From NCBI GenBank assembly GCA_024699855.1, contig JAMPIQ010000002.1, forward strand, positions 2,108,001-2,172,000: DNA of 64,000 nucleotides. Direction: 5' to 3'. A program made the position numbers and the translations under genes. The notes under the pieces are model-generated. The model did no database searches. It was not told where the DNA came from and was given only the letters and a program-made list of their open reading frames with translations. The DNA comes from Aphelenchoides besseyi (taxonomy: Eukaryota; Nematoda; Chromadorea; Rhabditida; Aphelenchoididae). Shown here piece by piece: positions 12,150 to 25,108 of this stretch; within the stretch, counting starts at the first letter, position 1, and each line of letters starts with the position of its first letter.

Positions 12150-12617
12150 CTAAGGATGCAAGCGGTAAATGGCATAAAAGAAACCAATTACGATGAAGAT
12201 CGACAACTGGAACAAAACGATGTGTTTCCACACGTTAATTGGAGTGGGAAGATACATCAGATCGTTATTCGATTTGATGTCTTTTGAAAGACAAAACAAC
12301 GGAACTGGTGACCTAAATGGATGCTTTTGCTTTAATGTTCTGAACCAACTTCTGCAGTCCAATACAACGAGTGAATGGCGGACAATGATCCTGCATTTCA
12401 CCACAGGTCTCATTCGAGAGTAGTTCGATTTCGGTTAGCCAAAATCTGAAAGCAACTAAAACGCAAATGTGATCAACAAGTTTACTTGGAAAATAAATCG
12501 TTTGAGTTTAGGGACCTGGAATAATAAACCAAATGAACGCAAATCATCTTACTCAGGAGTTGTATCGTTGATTTGAGTCAAGGCTGAGACGGACGAAAAG
12601 ATGAGCAGAAAAAGCAT
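12150..12617 (-). CDS. Small type I single-pass membrane protein, unknown
   Basis: Four exons on the minus strand: 12617-12553, 12515-12486, 12445-12350, 12312-12150; 117 aa, with introns of 37, 40 and 37 nt. It has a signal peptide (MLFLLIFSSVSA), a luminal part with four cysteines (NETCGEMQDHCPPFTRCIG and a later FCLSKD) and two N-glycosylation motifs (NDT, NET), then one TM helix (IVLFQLSIFIVIGFFYAIY) and a five-residue tail. Only the last exon is a clear open frame, so the gene is easily missed. I do not recognise the family. Its stop lies two bases from the end of the converging Ly6-like gene. Confidence 0.7.
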
Positions 12618-12639
12618 TTCAACAGAAATCTGCAATTCA

Positions 12640-13493
12640 AATTTGTTGGCAGTTAACAGAATTCAATCGTTGGAAACACAGTCAAACAGAAAATAACAAA
12701 CAACTGAGAATCTCTACATGGTTTCTCGAATACTCAATTTAATTGCAGGACTCGTGAATTTGTTTAATGAGCTTTCGCATTTCTCTTTATTGCTCGTAGG
12801 AACAACCAACTGAATTGACTCAATTCTTCAATTTCAAAGAACTTCATTTGAGTTAACTAAACGTTGAGAAGCTAACAGTTTCAAGAATTTTATAGACAGT
12901 CAATTTGGTGTATTTGAAGGAACGAACGAATGCAATACAACGATTATGTCTAGAATAGAAGATTAAAGCACTCTTATATCTTCCATTACTTACTCGCTCT
13001 CATTCAGAATCCCATTTCCCCTTTTGATTTCTGTTTTACAGCTTTTGACCTCCGATTTGTCGTTTCCGCTCACGAAAAGTGAGTTATAATAGGCGTTTTA
13101 ACTTCCGTTCCTTAAGTTTGGTGTTGCACTCGAATATTATATTATAAACTTATTCTTGGATTACTGACGTTGCGTCTATTGATCTTTCTTTTCAGATAGT
13201 CCTCTTCCTATCTATCAATCAAAAGGTTATTTCAGAGAACAACATCTCTTGTTTTACCCAACCTTTAAACTTCTTTATTTCTGGATAAGATGAAAACTTC
13301 ACAAGGAAATTTAATTGACTTCTTTCACAATACTGCAACGACGCTCTTCCTACAGCGTTCATTTACGTCTGGCTTGCGAAACTATCACAGAAAGTCGTGA
13401 CGATATTTAACAGTTCGAACTCGTTGTTGCCAATTTTTATTGATAAAACGTTCATAGAGCTAATGAGATCGCCTTCATCTTTTCACCACGTTT
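12640..13493. other. Intergenic between small membrane protein and Srt GPCR
   Basis: AT-rich; no coding structure seen. It should hold the promoter of the minus-strand gene at 12150-12617 and the 3' UTR of the chemoreceptor. Confidence 0.4.
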
Positions 13494-14723
13494 CTACTGA
13501 TGAGTTAACGACGGAATAGGCGGCAGTCGGTTTCTTCCACTAATCTCTTGAGTTGATGATATTCTGAGTGGAGTGATGGACAACGTGCCGCGACTCACAA
13601 CCGACTTTGTGATCTGACAACCGCGAAGAATTTGATTTCTCAACGTCCTATTGACAAAAATGTAAATCAATGGCGGTGTTCCTTGACTGAGAAGATAAAA
13701 AGTTGAGGCCTGAAAATTCATTGGTTGCATAGTTAAGATCTTCAATTCTTACCATTGCAATGACGTATTCTGTTTGAAAAATCGGGAAGAATTGAATGAG
13801 CACGTAGGTCAAAGAAGCGATGAAATGAATGAATCCGACGAGCAGAACTTGAATGTAGATCTTAAATTTGACTGTCTTTTGGTCCAATTGCTTTGTTACA
13901 TACTCGTTTATCTCGAATAACCTCCGTACGAACTTCGGTTGATTTCGATCGCGTAGCGCGAATGTACAAAACGATCAGAGTTCCGTAGATTCCCGATTCT
14001 GTGAAGCAAACGAAAAGGTTATTTACGATATGAGAAACGTTCTTGTATGTTGCAATTTGATCAGTGAAGTAATAGAAGTGCGGATCGTAGAGATAAGACA
14101 TCAAAATGCTGGTGAAGACTGGAGGAACCGTAAAACCAAACATAAAAGTCATATACAGAAGCGGCAGGCTCAACCAGAAAATCGAACGCCAACCACCGAA
14201 AACAAGATCAGCGAGATTGCGATTGAACAGAACGAAACAACGATTGAGTCCGAGGATTTGACTCGTCATCGTCGATGCACACCACGAACCTAAAATTCGG
14301 ACTAAAACTTGAATTCTGGATTAAGAACTTACTCACAGCAACACAACCGACCACGTAGTTAATGGTCGAGTTCCCCGGAGTACAAAACACGGTTCCCTGA
14401 TAGGTCCAGATTCCAGCAAACAGCCCACTGGTTTGAAGACCAATGATATGAATGATACCCAACAGAACCATTAGCTGATAGGAAGCTTGTTTCCTTTGTT
14501 CCATAGTCAGCATCGCAATCAAGCAAACAATATAAAGAAACTAAAAGGAACTCAATGACTTCGATTAAATTCAAGAACCTACAAAACAAACCGAGTACAA
14601 GAACAGAAAGAAAAGACCCCAAAATCGATGGCGACGATTTTCGACGGGAAGTGAGTCGACGTCGTAGAAAGAACAGTTGTAAAGTTTTTCGTACTTCACG
14701 CTATCAAACAACAAGGTTTCCAT
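13494..14723 (-). CDS. 7TM chemoreceptor, serpentine class T (Srt)
   Basis: Five exons on the minus strand: 14723-14583, 14540-14333, 14289-13904, 13875-13753, 13709-13494; 357 aa. The N-terminus has the Srt-like YEKLYNCSFYDVDSLP followed by RHRFWG and TM1. TM3 carries the class-typical TSQILGLNRCF. There are seven hydrophobic segments, and TM7 ends with PPLIYIFVNRTLRNQI, where Srt proteins have a PxxIYLxxNKTIR-like motif. These receptors are nematode-specific GPCRs, mostly expressed in sensory neurons. All four introns are 28-43 nt and all exon phases agree, so the model is probably complete. The start is the only ATG before the NCS motif. Confidence 0.88.
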
Positions 14724-15818
14724 TTCAATTCGAGAAGTCAGGTCGGTAATCTAAAATCCGAGAGTAAATCGTGAATATATTTGGCATTGATCAAATTTGA
14801 AGTTCCCCAAACTCCTGTAAACGTCTACACGGAAACAGAAATTTGCTACTATTCTTTGTACTGTCTATGATACAAGGATACTTTTAGCCAGAACCCATTT
14901 ATTGCTGCTACGAGTTCGTATAACCCATTAGCAAAAGTGGAGAGTTGATCCTGCCCGGAAAGTGAGATAATTCGGTTTCCACGAAAGAATAAACCAAAAA
15001 GTGTGAACCTTAATTTTCGAATACGCTTAAATATGACCAAGATATTCACAATTTGAACTAGACCTTATTCTTGTTCTTGGTAATGATTAAAGTTTCACAA
15101 GTTAAATGACGCGCCGTAACACTGTTTCTCTAATTCATGATTCGAAACTCAACGGCTGAAGGAACTAATATTAAATTTCTGTAAAGAAACTTTTTGTCTT
15201 TCTATTAGTCATCTGCAGGATTGCACTTACAGTATCAACTAATTACTTAGCTCCCTTCAAGTAAATCAAAGAGATCCAGTTTATTTTGAGGGTCGATACA
15301 ATACTTCTCGGAACTTTGCAGCTGTTTGTTAACGAAACTTCAAATTGCTTTTTAAGTTTCTGCCGAAACACTCTGATCGCAATTGTAACTCTGACCAAAT
15401 CGGTTGTTGCCAAAGCCACGTATGAATGGAACGTAGGGTTGTCAGACGTTTCATTGTACTTTCGATACAAAACAAAAGTTAGTTGTTGATGCTTAAGGAT
15501 GATTTCCTGTTATCCATCTCATAGCTAATATGTCTATCGCTGATTAATTTCAATTTTGAAGTTTGTCATTGGAATTGTCGTCAACTTGGATAATTACTCT
15601 CGTTTGTCTTCTTTCCACCCTCATCGTCCGTTTGTCGACAATTCTAAATAATTGAACTTTAACTAATGAGCTGTTTTATTTAGCCAATTAGTCGTTCATT
15701 ATTGTCCAGCTGCACTATTCTTTGAACTCCCGTATTTATTCAGAACTTTAGACCAATCGTGAATTATGGCTTTGTATAAAGTCGATAGCACAGATAGCGC
15801 GTGAACCCGTGAAGTGAG
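14724..15818. other. Intergenic between two GPCR genes
   Basis: Contains minus-strand open stretches at 14849-15049 and 15243-15470 (66 and 75 codons). They have a few receptor-like words but no assemblable exon chain. Nothing else is seen. Confidence 0.4.
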
Positions 15819-17163
15819 TTAAAGGTGAGCAAAGTAGGTAGTTGAGTCGGCATATAAAGCGGTTGTTCCGGTGCGTTTACGTTCTTCCGTGAGACGAGGA
15901 AACGGATTTCCCAACATTTTGAAGAAGTTCATTGTCGTTCGAATAATTCCAGCGCGAACCGCCGGATTGCATTTGCAGTAGATAAGAATTCGGCCGCTGC
16001 TTGTAGCCATGAAGCTGAAGGAAATCAAATCGCCCATGATCGTGTACAGGATGGATGCTTTTGTTGGATCGTCTTCCGATTTCAACAGATTCGAATCAAA
16101 ACGCTCCAACTGAAAAGCAAATAAGTTAAGAGTACGAACCAATCACTCACCATAGTAAGAGCAATGTGCAACGAAGAACAACAAAGATACGATGCCACAA
16201 TGAGCACCGTTGTGGAAACTGCATTTCGAACTTGACTCGACATGATCGGACGTCGAAGTGCCCGTTTCAATGCGCGAAATGAACCCGATCCCGAGTCATC
16301 GTCTTTCGGAGCATACAAATCACAAGGACGATTCTGCAAAGGATGCTGACTGCTTGAAATTGCTCACTTTCGCTTACCTTTTTGGATCGATCGATCGCAG
16401 AAAGTCGACGAACAATCAGAATATTCAATGTAACAAGTGCAACAAATGGAAATCCCGCTTGCAAAATACTCGTGAGATGAAGCTCGTAGATGTTGAACCA
16501 CTCCGATTCAATAGCCCATTGAGTGTAGCTGACCGCCAATCGACGAAACACGTCCATACACAGCGGATAGACCTCAACCGTCAGGGCAAAGGCGTTCGGA
16601 ATCCGCAAAACAAATGCGCAACCCAAACACAAAACCACAGTGATGATTCGCCACGTCTTCAGAAACAAGCACCATCCACCAACATTCTTCGATATCCACG
16701 CGTATCTCTCGATTGTGACCATAAGCAACATGTAAGGCAACGCCAATTGAACCATTTTGCTGCAGATGAAGACGGGAAGAATCCACGCGTGATAAGCCAC
16801 AAACAACCATTCGATTTCCAAGTAGATCATAAGCACGTCGACTCCAAACAAAAGTACGTAGAAGACGCAAAGCAACGTGTCCAAAATAGCCAAAAACGTT
16901 GGATATAAAGTCGGAGGTGAGTTCGGAACGGTTCGTGAAATGAAAACATAGGCGAGAAGTAGATTCGCGGCCGCTGAAAACAAACTTGTAAATCGAAACT
17001 GTCGACCTCTACCTCCGGCCGAAGCTACAAGACTAGCCGCTGAGATCAAAGCAAAACGTGCAAACCCGCAATGTTCGGTGTAACCACAGGTCGCAGCTGT
17101 CGAATTCGTTGGATTGTCGTCGAGCAGAACCATTTCGTAGGAAACTTCAGCCATTTCGGCCAA
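15819..17163 (-). CDS. Rhodopsin-type GPCR, neuropeptide-receptor-like
   Basis: Three exons on the minus strand: 17163-16378, 16333-16151, 16109-15819; 419 aa. Exon 1 carries most of the receptor: TM2 around YPTFLAILDTLLCVFYVLLF, TM3 around VQLALPYMLLMVTIERYAWI (an ERY sequence in the DRY position), and TM4 around ITVVLCLGCAFVLRI. Exon 2 has an intracellular loop (RALKRALRRPIMSSQVRN) and TM6. Exon 3 has TM7 with an ILIYCKCNPAVRAGI end. Extracellular NPTNST is a likely glycosylation site. The pattern fits nematode FMRFamide/neuropeptide-type receptors, but the ligand class is inference. A 216-codon open frame on the other strand (16258-16908) is only its antisense shadow. Confidence 0.8.
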
Positions 17164-18970
17164 CTTCTACAAACAACAATTCAAACAAACGAATCAGATC
17201 ACATCAACGGAGACGCTCGGAATAAATGAGTGGAAGATGAACTTCACGAAAGATAATCAGCTCAGTGAAGAGAGTGTTGAAATCGCGGTGATTTCATTCG
17301 CCTTCGAAGTCTCCGCCCACTTCAGAAATTCGACGTCGAGTGGTCGAAAAGAAACAGCAACCGTATGCCCTCGTCATATTAATACGTAATGGCAAAAAAG
17401 ATAAACTGGAAGCAGTTGGATACCATAACTATTGAATTGGATCCAAAGTGAACTCATTGATGCATTTGAAAATGTGAAGAAGTGCGAATGAGAACGATAA
17501 ATTAGCTGTTAGAATGATCAGTTTGTGTTAGAAACCCCATAAAATTGGGACTTTAATGTCGAAGAGCCACATGTCATTCGGCCAAAGTGGTCAAAGAAAA
17601 TGGACTACTAACTAATGTGTTAGATTCTACGATCTGTTGCAACAACAAAAACTGAGCTTACAAGCATTCTCGTCATAAGAACTTCAACGTATTCATGACG
17701 CCCGAAATGCTTTATCAATTCTAGAAAGCTAATCCCGACTTGATAGCCGATTGTTGACGTAGAAAACGATCTACGGAGACGTAACTCGTGCACTGGTTTC
17801 AACTCCAAACGCCACTGTTCTTGTGCTGAAGATTGCAAAACTTATCGGCCTCTCGAAAAGCGGATGATACCTCCTAAATATATTTGGAGGACTTCAATGA
17901 TCGTTGCCATTCAATCGGATCGTGTACGTCGAACAAACACATTCCACGCGGAGGGCCGAAAACACGAGTCAGTCCATATGCCCGTCTTTCTGTAGTCTTT
18001 GAGACCAAATGGACTGCTATATTCGTGCAACAAATCGGCTTTCGAATACTCCGCGCGTATGTCAATCCGCTCAATTTCAATGTTTGAAGTCGGCGATTGG
18101 AATTGACGAATCTTCTTGTAAACAAGATCTGATGATTATCTTTAAATCGCTTTGCGAAGACAAACATTCAAATGACGAGACAAAGATTTTAGCACCGCAA
18201 ATCATCGATTCATTTAGTTGAGGGAATTGCGAATGAAATCAAAAGCTATAACTTCAGCTGCCAATCCATTAGCATGGTATGCCAAAACACGTGTTTCTCC
18301 AAGAAATTAAAAGAAAATTATAAGTGGTTGGCCTTTTGAAATTCGGTCTCACATTCGACTTTTGACCGGAAATTGTCAACCACAATCGTTACCAACTCTC
18401 AACGCTATCTAATTGGCACCTTAACCCGGAAGCCGAAGTACAAACTACGTACATACAGAGCAGATTTGCAGTGACGACGCGTTTGAACATTAAGTGAAAT
18501 GCATGCGGAAGCTCTTTGACCGAAAGGTCGAATCAAAAATAAATCCAAAAAACTTAATCCCATAGTTAAGGTGAAGAGAAAAAGTCAAAAAAGAAATTGC
18601 AGCCCAAAGGTGTAGTTATATGTTGTTTGATTTTGCAAAAAGACCGAATAGTGAACCACTTGTGAGGCATATGGTCGGCTAAACTCCAATTGTAATTCAT
18701 CAGTGTCCATAGGCACCTCTCGAAATCGTTTTGTCGAGTCAAAAATCACATGTTCACCCGAAGGTCCAGCAGTTTTTATTCAATTTTTACATGCTCAGAC
18801 AGACTAGAGATCTAGCACGGGAGTAAGTGAGAGCATGGGACGACTATATACAAGTGATATGTTTAGGGATATGATGCAGATAACCGGAAGAAACCCAATG
18901 GGAATTAGCACAGGAAACAAACCAGCAATTAAAACGATCGCAAATAGTGAGGAAATGCGGAAAAGTTCGT
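17164..18970. other. Intergenic, 1.8 kb
   Basis: Upstream of the GPCR (-) and downstream of the SLC26 gene (-). No exon chain, RNA gene or repeat was recognised. Short open frames near 17884-18221 overlap on both strands and look random. Confidence 0.4.
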
Positions 18971-21781
18971 CTAATTACAATTCGAGGAAACGACCTTCTT
19001 CTCTCGACATTCCGCTGCGAGAACGGCCTCCCGAACGGTCGGATAGAAATTCTGTTTGGGAACACGTTTGAAGAACGAGCAGCGATTCAATGAATCCAAA
19101 ATGAGATCTGAAAAACAACCTTTCAATCATGGCGAATTGCTATGATGCCTTTAAGAGAGCACTTTGTGTTAACATCGAGAGCCCAAATTGTACTTCCGAT
19201 GATGTTGGCTTAGAGCACAAAACTTGAGAGGTGGATACAAAAGTAAGTCCCGGAAGTTCATTGCAAAAATTTTTACGAACCGCACGATAAAATTGTCCAC
19301 AACGTAAACGTCTGTGATGAGAATCGTAAAATGCGCGTAAATTTCAATTCATCGAACGAATGTCATTAGCGAACTTGTTCTAAACTGGCCCTGGGGTTTT
19401 GAACGAATACATGAGTACAAAAACAAAAGCATCCTAACGTTCTTTTCAAGTCCCCAGTCGAATTACCTGAGAAATCGGCGTAGACAACCCGCACACCGAC
19501 TGTTTTACCATCGAAATACGCATCCTGAAGTGCTTCGATTCCCATGCTATCGACGTAAGCAATCGCTCCGCCGTCCAGAACCAAGGTGCTCGCTGACGAA
19601 TCGTAAGCACTAGACTTCTTCTCTCCGTTAGTCAACTCGGCCACGGGATCATAAGTCTGTTGAACCTCGACTTTTGTTGGAACAGAATTGATCTTAAGAA
19701 AGTAGTCCGAAACAAAGTCGCTGAATGTCTCGACATTTGCGAAATGAAGCGGCATACTGAACTTCAAGACCTTAACATTGGCATTTTCACTCGACAAAAG
19801 ACCTAAAACGTGAACGTAGTCGATCAAAGGTTCTTCCAACTGACCTTCGTATTTGTTTGCTGGTCGAAAGATCTCACGGTCGGGAGTCGAATGCAACCAA
19901 TTGAGTTGTGGTCGTTGTTCTCGTAGAATCACGGTCATCAAAACGAAAATAACCGAAACAAAGAGACCCAACGAAACGTCCAATATCATCGTTGACAAAC
20001 AAGCGACAATCCAAGTCAACTGAAATTTGAGTTGTTTAACAAACTAAAGCCTTAAATTTACGCAATCGACTCGTGACAACTTCCAGAGCCGCGGAATCTC
20101 GCTAACTTGTAAAAACAATCCTTTCAGCGAAATCATCACGATACAAGCCAACGTTGCCATCGGAAGTGGTTCGAGAAGCGGTCCAATGAACAGAATCACA
20201 AAGAAGAGAAGTACACTTGTGAAAATGGCGTTGAGTTGGGTTCGAGCTCCGGCCAATTCGCACAGTGATGAACGAGACAATGAAGCTCCAACCGGATAGA
20301 CGGGAAAGAACGAAGAGACAACACTTGTAATACCGAGAGCGTAAAGCTCTTGATTCGCATCGACTTTATAGCGATGTTTCTTGGCAAAAAGTTTTGCCAT
20401 TGAAAAAGCGAACATAAAGCAACTAAAATTCTTCACTTAGCAATCGAATACAACCGTTGACTTACATTACTGAAATAGACAAAACGTCCGCCCAAATCAC
20501 AGGTAAGATCGAAAGAGCCGGCATTTCGGGAACTGGCAATCCTTGAGGCACGTGATTCACCACAGCAACTCCGTAGTCATCGTGCAAACGAAATGCAACC
20601 GAAATTCCAATGGAAATCATCACAAGAAACAATTCGAATGGAAGTGGAATTTTGAATCGTCGTTGAAATGGAGGATTAATGAATCGACGACCGATGTCCA
20701 AGAACAAGATTCCAAAGACAGCAATCGACAATGTAACCCAATGGATGTTTGGAATCGCTTTCGCTGAATCAATAGCCATCTAGAATTCGGAATAGAGAAG
20801 AGTCTATAACCAAAAGATTACTTGAAAAAGCATTCCAATTCCACTTCTTCGTGGCAACTTCACGCCCATCGCTTTCGGTACCTGACTCATGAAGACGTGA
20901 CAAGCAGCCCCGGTTGTGAATCCAGAAACCAATGGATCAGAAATGTATTTGGTTAAGAAGGACAACCGTAAAACGCCCATAAGTAACTGAATAGATACTT
21001 TGCAGTTCAATTCGATTGTCTCTAACTCACTTGACAAAATCCAACACCAATGGTCAAAGCACTTGTGAACATCAATGGTGTAACATCAAACCCAAAGTCA
21101 TAACCAGTGCCTTTATTTGTTCCATCGGGATCCGGAACGTAGTTCAGACGTGTAGTGCCGACCATCATCGAAGCAACAGCAAATGTTCCTGAAGACAAAC
21201 AAACTAAACGCTTTCAATGCCGAGAATTACGAACCAACAGAAATGTGACGAGATGTTCCAAAAAACCTGAAAAACACGATTATAAGTTGATGTACTTCAT
21301 GTAACTCACATGTAAATGAAGATGGCAAAAAAGTTCGCGTACAAACCGACCACCGGCGAGACGGCCGCCAGTGATGCATAGGCCATTCCTGTAACCAATC
21401 CAAAGTAAAGGAAATTTATTGGAACACACCTTGAGGCACCACCATGATTCCGACGGTAACCCCAGCGATCACATCGCTCAAAAAGTTGTCGTGCCAGGCA
21501 TAAGACGGAAGCCATTGCAGAATGGGGGCCACACCGTAAATCTTATCCAAAACACTGCGCATTTGAAAGCAATCACGTGCCTTGGCCATCACACGTTTTA
21601 CCGGCGTTTCTTCTCTTGGGTGTACACGACGATGTTCGGCTTCGAATCGAATCTGAAACAATGAACGTGATGCAACGACTTTTAAAAGTTTCCGTTTGTT
21701 ATTTAAAGCCGCCAAAGACGCCCATTTGTGGTCCGCTGTTCGAAATGAATCATAAGAAAAAGTGACGAAAATTGCGATCAT
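18971..21781 (-). CDS. SL26/SulP anion transporter with STAS domain
   Basis: Nine exons on the minus strand: 21781-21430, 21388-21310, 21266-21235, 21188-21031, 20986-20822, 20779-20466, 20422-20062, 20019-19467, 19107-18971; 716 aa. The N-terminus has the SLC26 hallmark [15 protein letters not shown], then [19 protein letters not shown]. The core includes [13 protein letters not shown] and [12 protein letters not shown]. The C-terminus is a STAS domain ([25 protein letters not shown]) whose last part, [13 protein letters not shown]...FYPTVREAV, sits in a separate exon across a 359-nt intron. SLC26 proteins exchange sulfate, chloride, bicarbonate or oxalate across the plasma membrane. The ATG at 21781 is in frame without a splice; a TTTCAG at 21653-21658 could be an alternative trans-splice site, which would shorten the N-terminus. 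Confidence 0.9.
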
Positions 21782-24700
21782 GTTGCGTTCAAAGAACCTT
21801 GTCGGCTTTTAAACGCAAATTGATGGCAATCAAAAGTTCGAACCCAACAAAATTCCTCTAATGACTATAAAGGTGCCAATTTGCTAAACTCCAAACGTTT
21901 TGTTGCGCACACAAAAGCGATGTTTCCTGCCGAGCAAAACCAGAAATCACCAATTGCAGTTGACGGACTTGTCTTTTCGATCGTACCGTCCGTCCGTCAT
22001 TACAACACTCACGGCGATCACGAGTTAAAGAGAAAAACGAACTGATAAAAAGAATCGTGCTCGACAAGAGAACTTCGTTCAAAACCCCCCAACTGACCAA
22101 CTACTCAACCACACTCGTAAACTCATTAGTCGACGCTTGTGGACGCCCACCACTTCGATAATTCCATTACTCGACGAGCGTAGACAATCGAAAACAAGCG
22201 AAATTGGAACTCGGAATTCGATACCCGTGGATTAAAGGTCATTGTGTTCGCTTTTTTGGGCTGATGAACATCAACTCAGCGCGTGTGTTTAGAGCCGGTT
22301 TTGTCAACAAAAAAGAATTTTAGAGCGTACTGCTCGTCAACGGAAAACGACAACACACGTTTCGGGACTCTACGAGCGCTTCTAATTGGACAGAAATCAC
22401 AAGAATCGAAAGCACTTCGATCATCGAATACTCCAATTTCATGTCGCTTACCTCAACAACCGATTCGTGTCATTTGAATACTACGGACCTCATTTTAACG
22501 TCGAAAAGCACGTGCTTTCCAATAAAATTTCGAACAAATTGGAAGCAAAAACGAGCGTTTGGATGGTCAGCTGCCGAAGAAAATGTGTCGGACACTTCGC
22601 TCTCGGCCAGCGGCCACATATTTTGGTCCTGAGAGTCACAGAGCGCCCCAAAGGTTTGCAAAAAATTCAAAGCAAACGAACCTGATTCATGACCGTGTGC
22701 TGACCGTTCATCCTCGAATTTCTATTAGTGCCCAAGGCGACCAAAACCTGTGTTCTAGTTCCGACCAACAAAATTTGGAGCCCAGAAACGTTCGATGGAA
22801 ATCTGAAACAGAAGCAAATCGAATGACCAAAACGGAACTTTGAAATACGCGGAAAACGTTTTTCGGTCGACTATTACACACGACCTGCTCGATTGGACTT
22901 CAAAGCACTCGGTCAGCGCAAAAACAAAGATCGCCATTCTCTCGCCGTTTATCGACAAAAACCAAACACTGTGACGATGAAGCTACGAGATTTTGTTTGT
23001 TCTTTAAACTGAAGATCACGTGAAAAGTCTAAGGAGTTCGATCGATAGATTAAACGTTCTTTTCAACGTCGTGAAGAACAAACAAACGTTCTCTTTTACG
23101 TCCCGAACTTCGACCTTGAAGGAATAAGCACAACAATGTCCATTTAGTTATCAGCTCCCTAAATGTATACGAAGAACAACTAGTGTGCTCTGGATCGGAG
23201 ATCGTTGAAACCGCGCGCACAACAAAGACTGTTGGATATGTTTGCATGTTACACAACAAAACGATCAATTTGCGCTCGGTATTGTGTTTATAGCCTAACA
23301 AAACGATTGTACGATTTCCCAGAGGGTTTGTTGCTTTAGCACTTAAATGTTCAGCTCTCCCATACAGTAATGGAATGGAAATGCGAGGAAAACACATGAA
23401 CGCAAAGAACACTCCCGCCGTCTTCCAAAAGAATGGCAACTGAAGAGTCGAAGGCCAGACTTTTTAGCATGCTGATAAGAAAATTCGTTTAACTGTGGAA
23501 TCTACAAACAAACGTTGACTTCGGATAAACGAACTTTTGACCAGCACCTAAGGGCGGACGTTTTGCTTATCGTGATAGTCAAACAGCTGACCCATCGGTT
23601 TGTCGTTTCAATCGCCGATACATTTCGGCCAATTAACTCAAATGATGCAACAGGACCTCGAATTCAAGTCATTTGTTGCAAAGATCACTAACAACAAAAT
23701 AATTGAGCTTATCAGCGAGGCGGTGGCATCTTGTGTCTTGTCCTCGAGTGTATCACGCCTATGAACAAAAGTAAAAGCCCGAGCACAAGGTCCCAAATGA
23801 AATAGTGAAGAGGAAGCATACGGTTGTTAGAAACAAACTCAGAGATCTTTCAATTCGGAACGCGGTTTTATATACGATAGGAACGTTAAGACTGTTCAAG
23901 TGCTCAAATATGGCGAACAAAAACGGCCGAATTATCCAGCGATCGGGATCATTTAGTTGATCTCACCTCTTTCGTGCTGCGCAAACAAATCGCTTTGGGG
24001 AACATGAAGAAAAAGGATTACCCAAATGGTGTTGAGGTTTTCGCTGTTCGCCGAACGTCACAGCGTGGGAGTGAAAACTACAATTTGAACGAAAACTCAC
24101 GGTCATATCAAATTGAAGTCAGAACGTCAAGTTCGAGGGTGATCTTCGATCTCAACTATGAAGAACGGTCACCTGTTGAGTAATTGAACAAACACTATTG
24201 GCTTACCGATGATTCAACTTTTGATCCGGCGCTTGCTCTTGAATTAAAGTGGCCATTGAATCACCCGCGAATCGATTATGTAAAAGCGAAATCGGAAGTT
24301 ATGACCCAAAAAGGGCGATTAAACGGAAATCAGTCGGTCAATCAACATCGCTGTTAATCCGCAGACTCTTCGACCGTTCAATTAAGTTGGTCGATAAAAC
24401 CAACTGCTTGCTTGTTAGTAATCACTCACGCGAACGGTTTCATTTCTCAACAATAAAACAACCACATGTGGAAACTAAAAGAACTTCCGTTCTATCTCTT
24501 TGTATCGACTTGACGATCTTCGGTGAACTACTTGATTTATTGGCTGAGCTACAGATGGACGTGTTTTCGATCGTTAATTTTGTTCGCCAAGTCACGTCAA
24601 TGTTGGTCGCTCGATTGTGGTTTACGTGGTCGTTGAACTTACAAGTACCGACGTCCTTCTTTCCGCCTGACAACGTGATACATGAGTCCAATTGAAGTTA

Positions 24701-25108
24701 AATTGAAACTGTAATGGCGATCGTGATTAAGAAATGCAATCACACCATTTTAAAGTAGTTGTTCTGTGCAAAGCATCGAATCGACTGATCGGGTTAAACG
24801 ACAATATTCAAAGTACTTAAGACAGACTTCCAGATGTCTAGTTGTATCTCGAATGAACTAAAAAAGCCGCTTATTGAAGTGCATGTAAACAGATATGTGA
24901 TCGAGATACAACTCGACATCAACCTCGTTCTGCAACATTGATTGTGTTCAGCCATTTTACATCAGTTAAGAAGCTGTATGTTCAAAGATCTCTTTGCAAT
25001 CCATTAAACGATAGACAGTCGACACGCAACAACTCGGAAAGAATTGACCTTAGAAATTGGTTTTCGCCGCCCAATTTTGTTTTCTGTTTGGTTTCTGACG
25101 TTGGGAAG
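21782..25108. other. Divergent intergenic, 3.3 kb
   Basis: Separates the SLC26 gene (-) from the coiled-coil gene (+), so it should contain both promoters. Open frames of 60-150 codons occur on both strands but share no motifs or splice logic. No tRNA B-box, tandem repeat or inverted repeat was noticed. Confidence 0.4.

Noticed and set aside
14849..15470. Two minus-strand frames with receptor-like words between the GPCR genes
   Set aside because: No exon chain, no consistent phases and no Srt motifs; perhaps a decayed receptor but not supportable.
16258..16908. 216-codon open frame on the plus strand
   Set aside because: It is antisense to GPCR exon 1 (16378-17163), which has clear TM helices and an ERY motif; the plus frame has no family features.
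18835..19071. 78-codon plus-strand frame
   Set aside because: Antisense to the last SLC26 exon, which encodes the end of the STAS domain.
24249..24695. 148-codon plus-strand frame in the SLC26/coiled-coil spacer
   Set aside because: No start context, splice sites, signal peptide or motif; the opposite strand is open over the same stretch.
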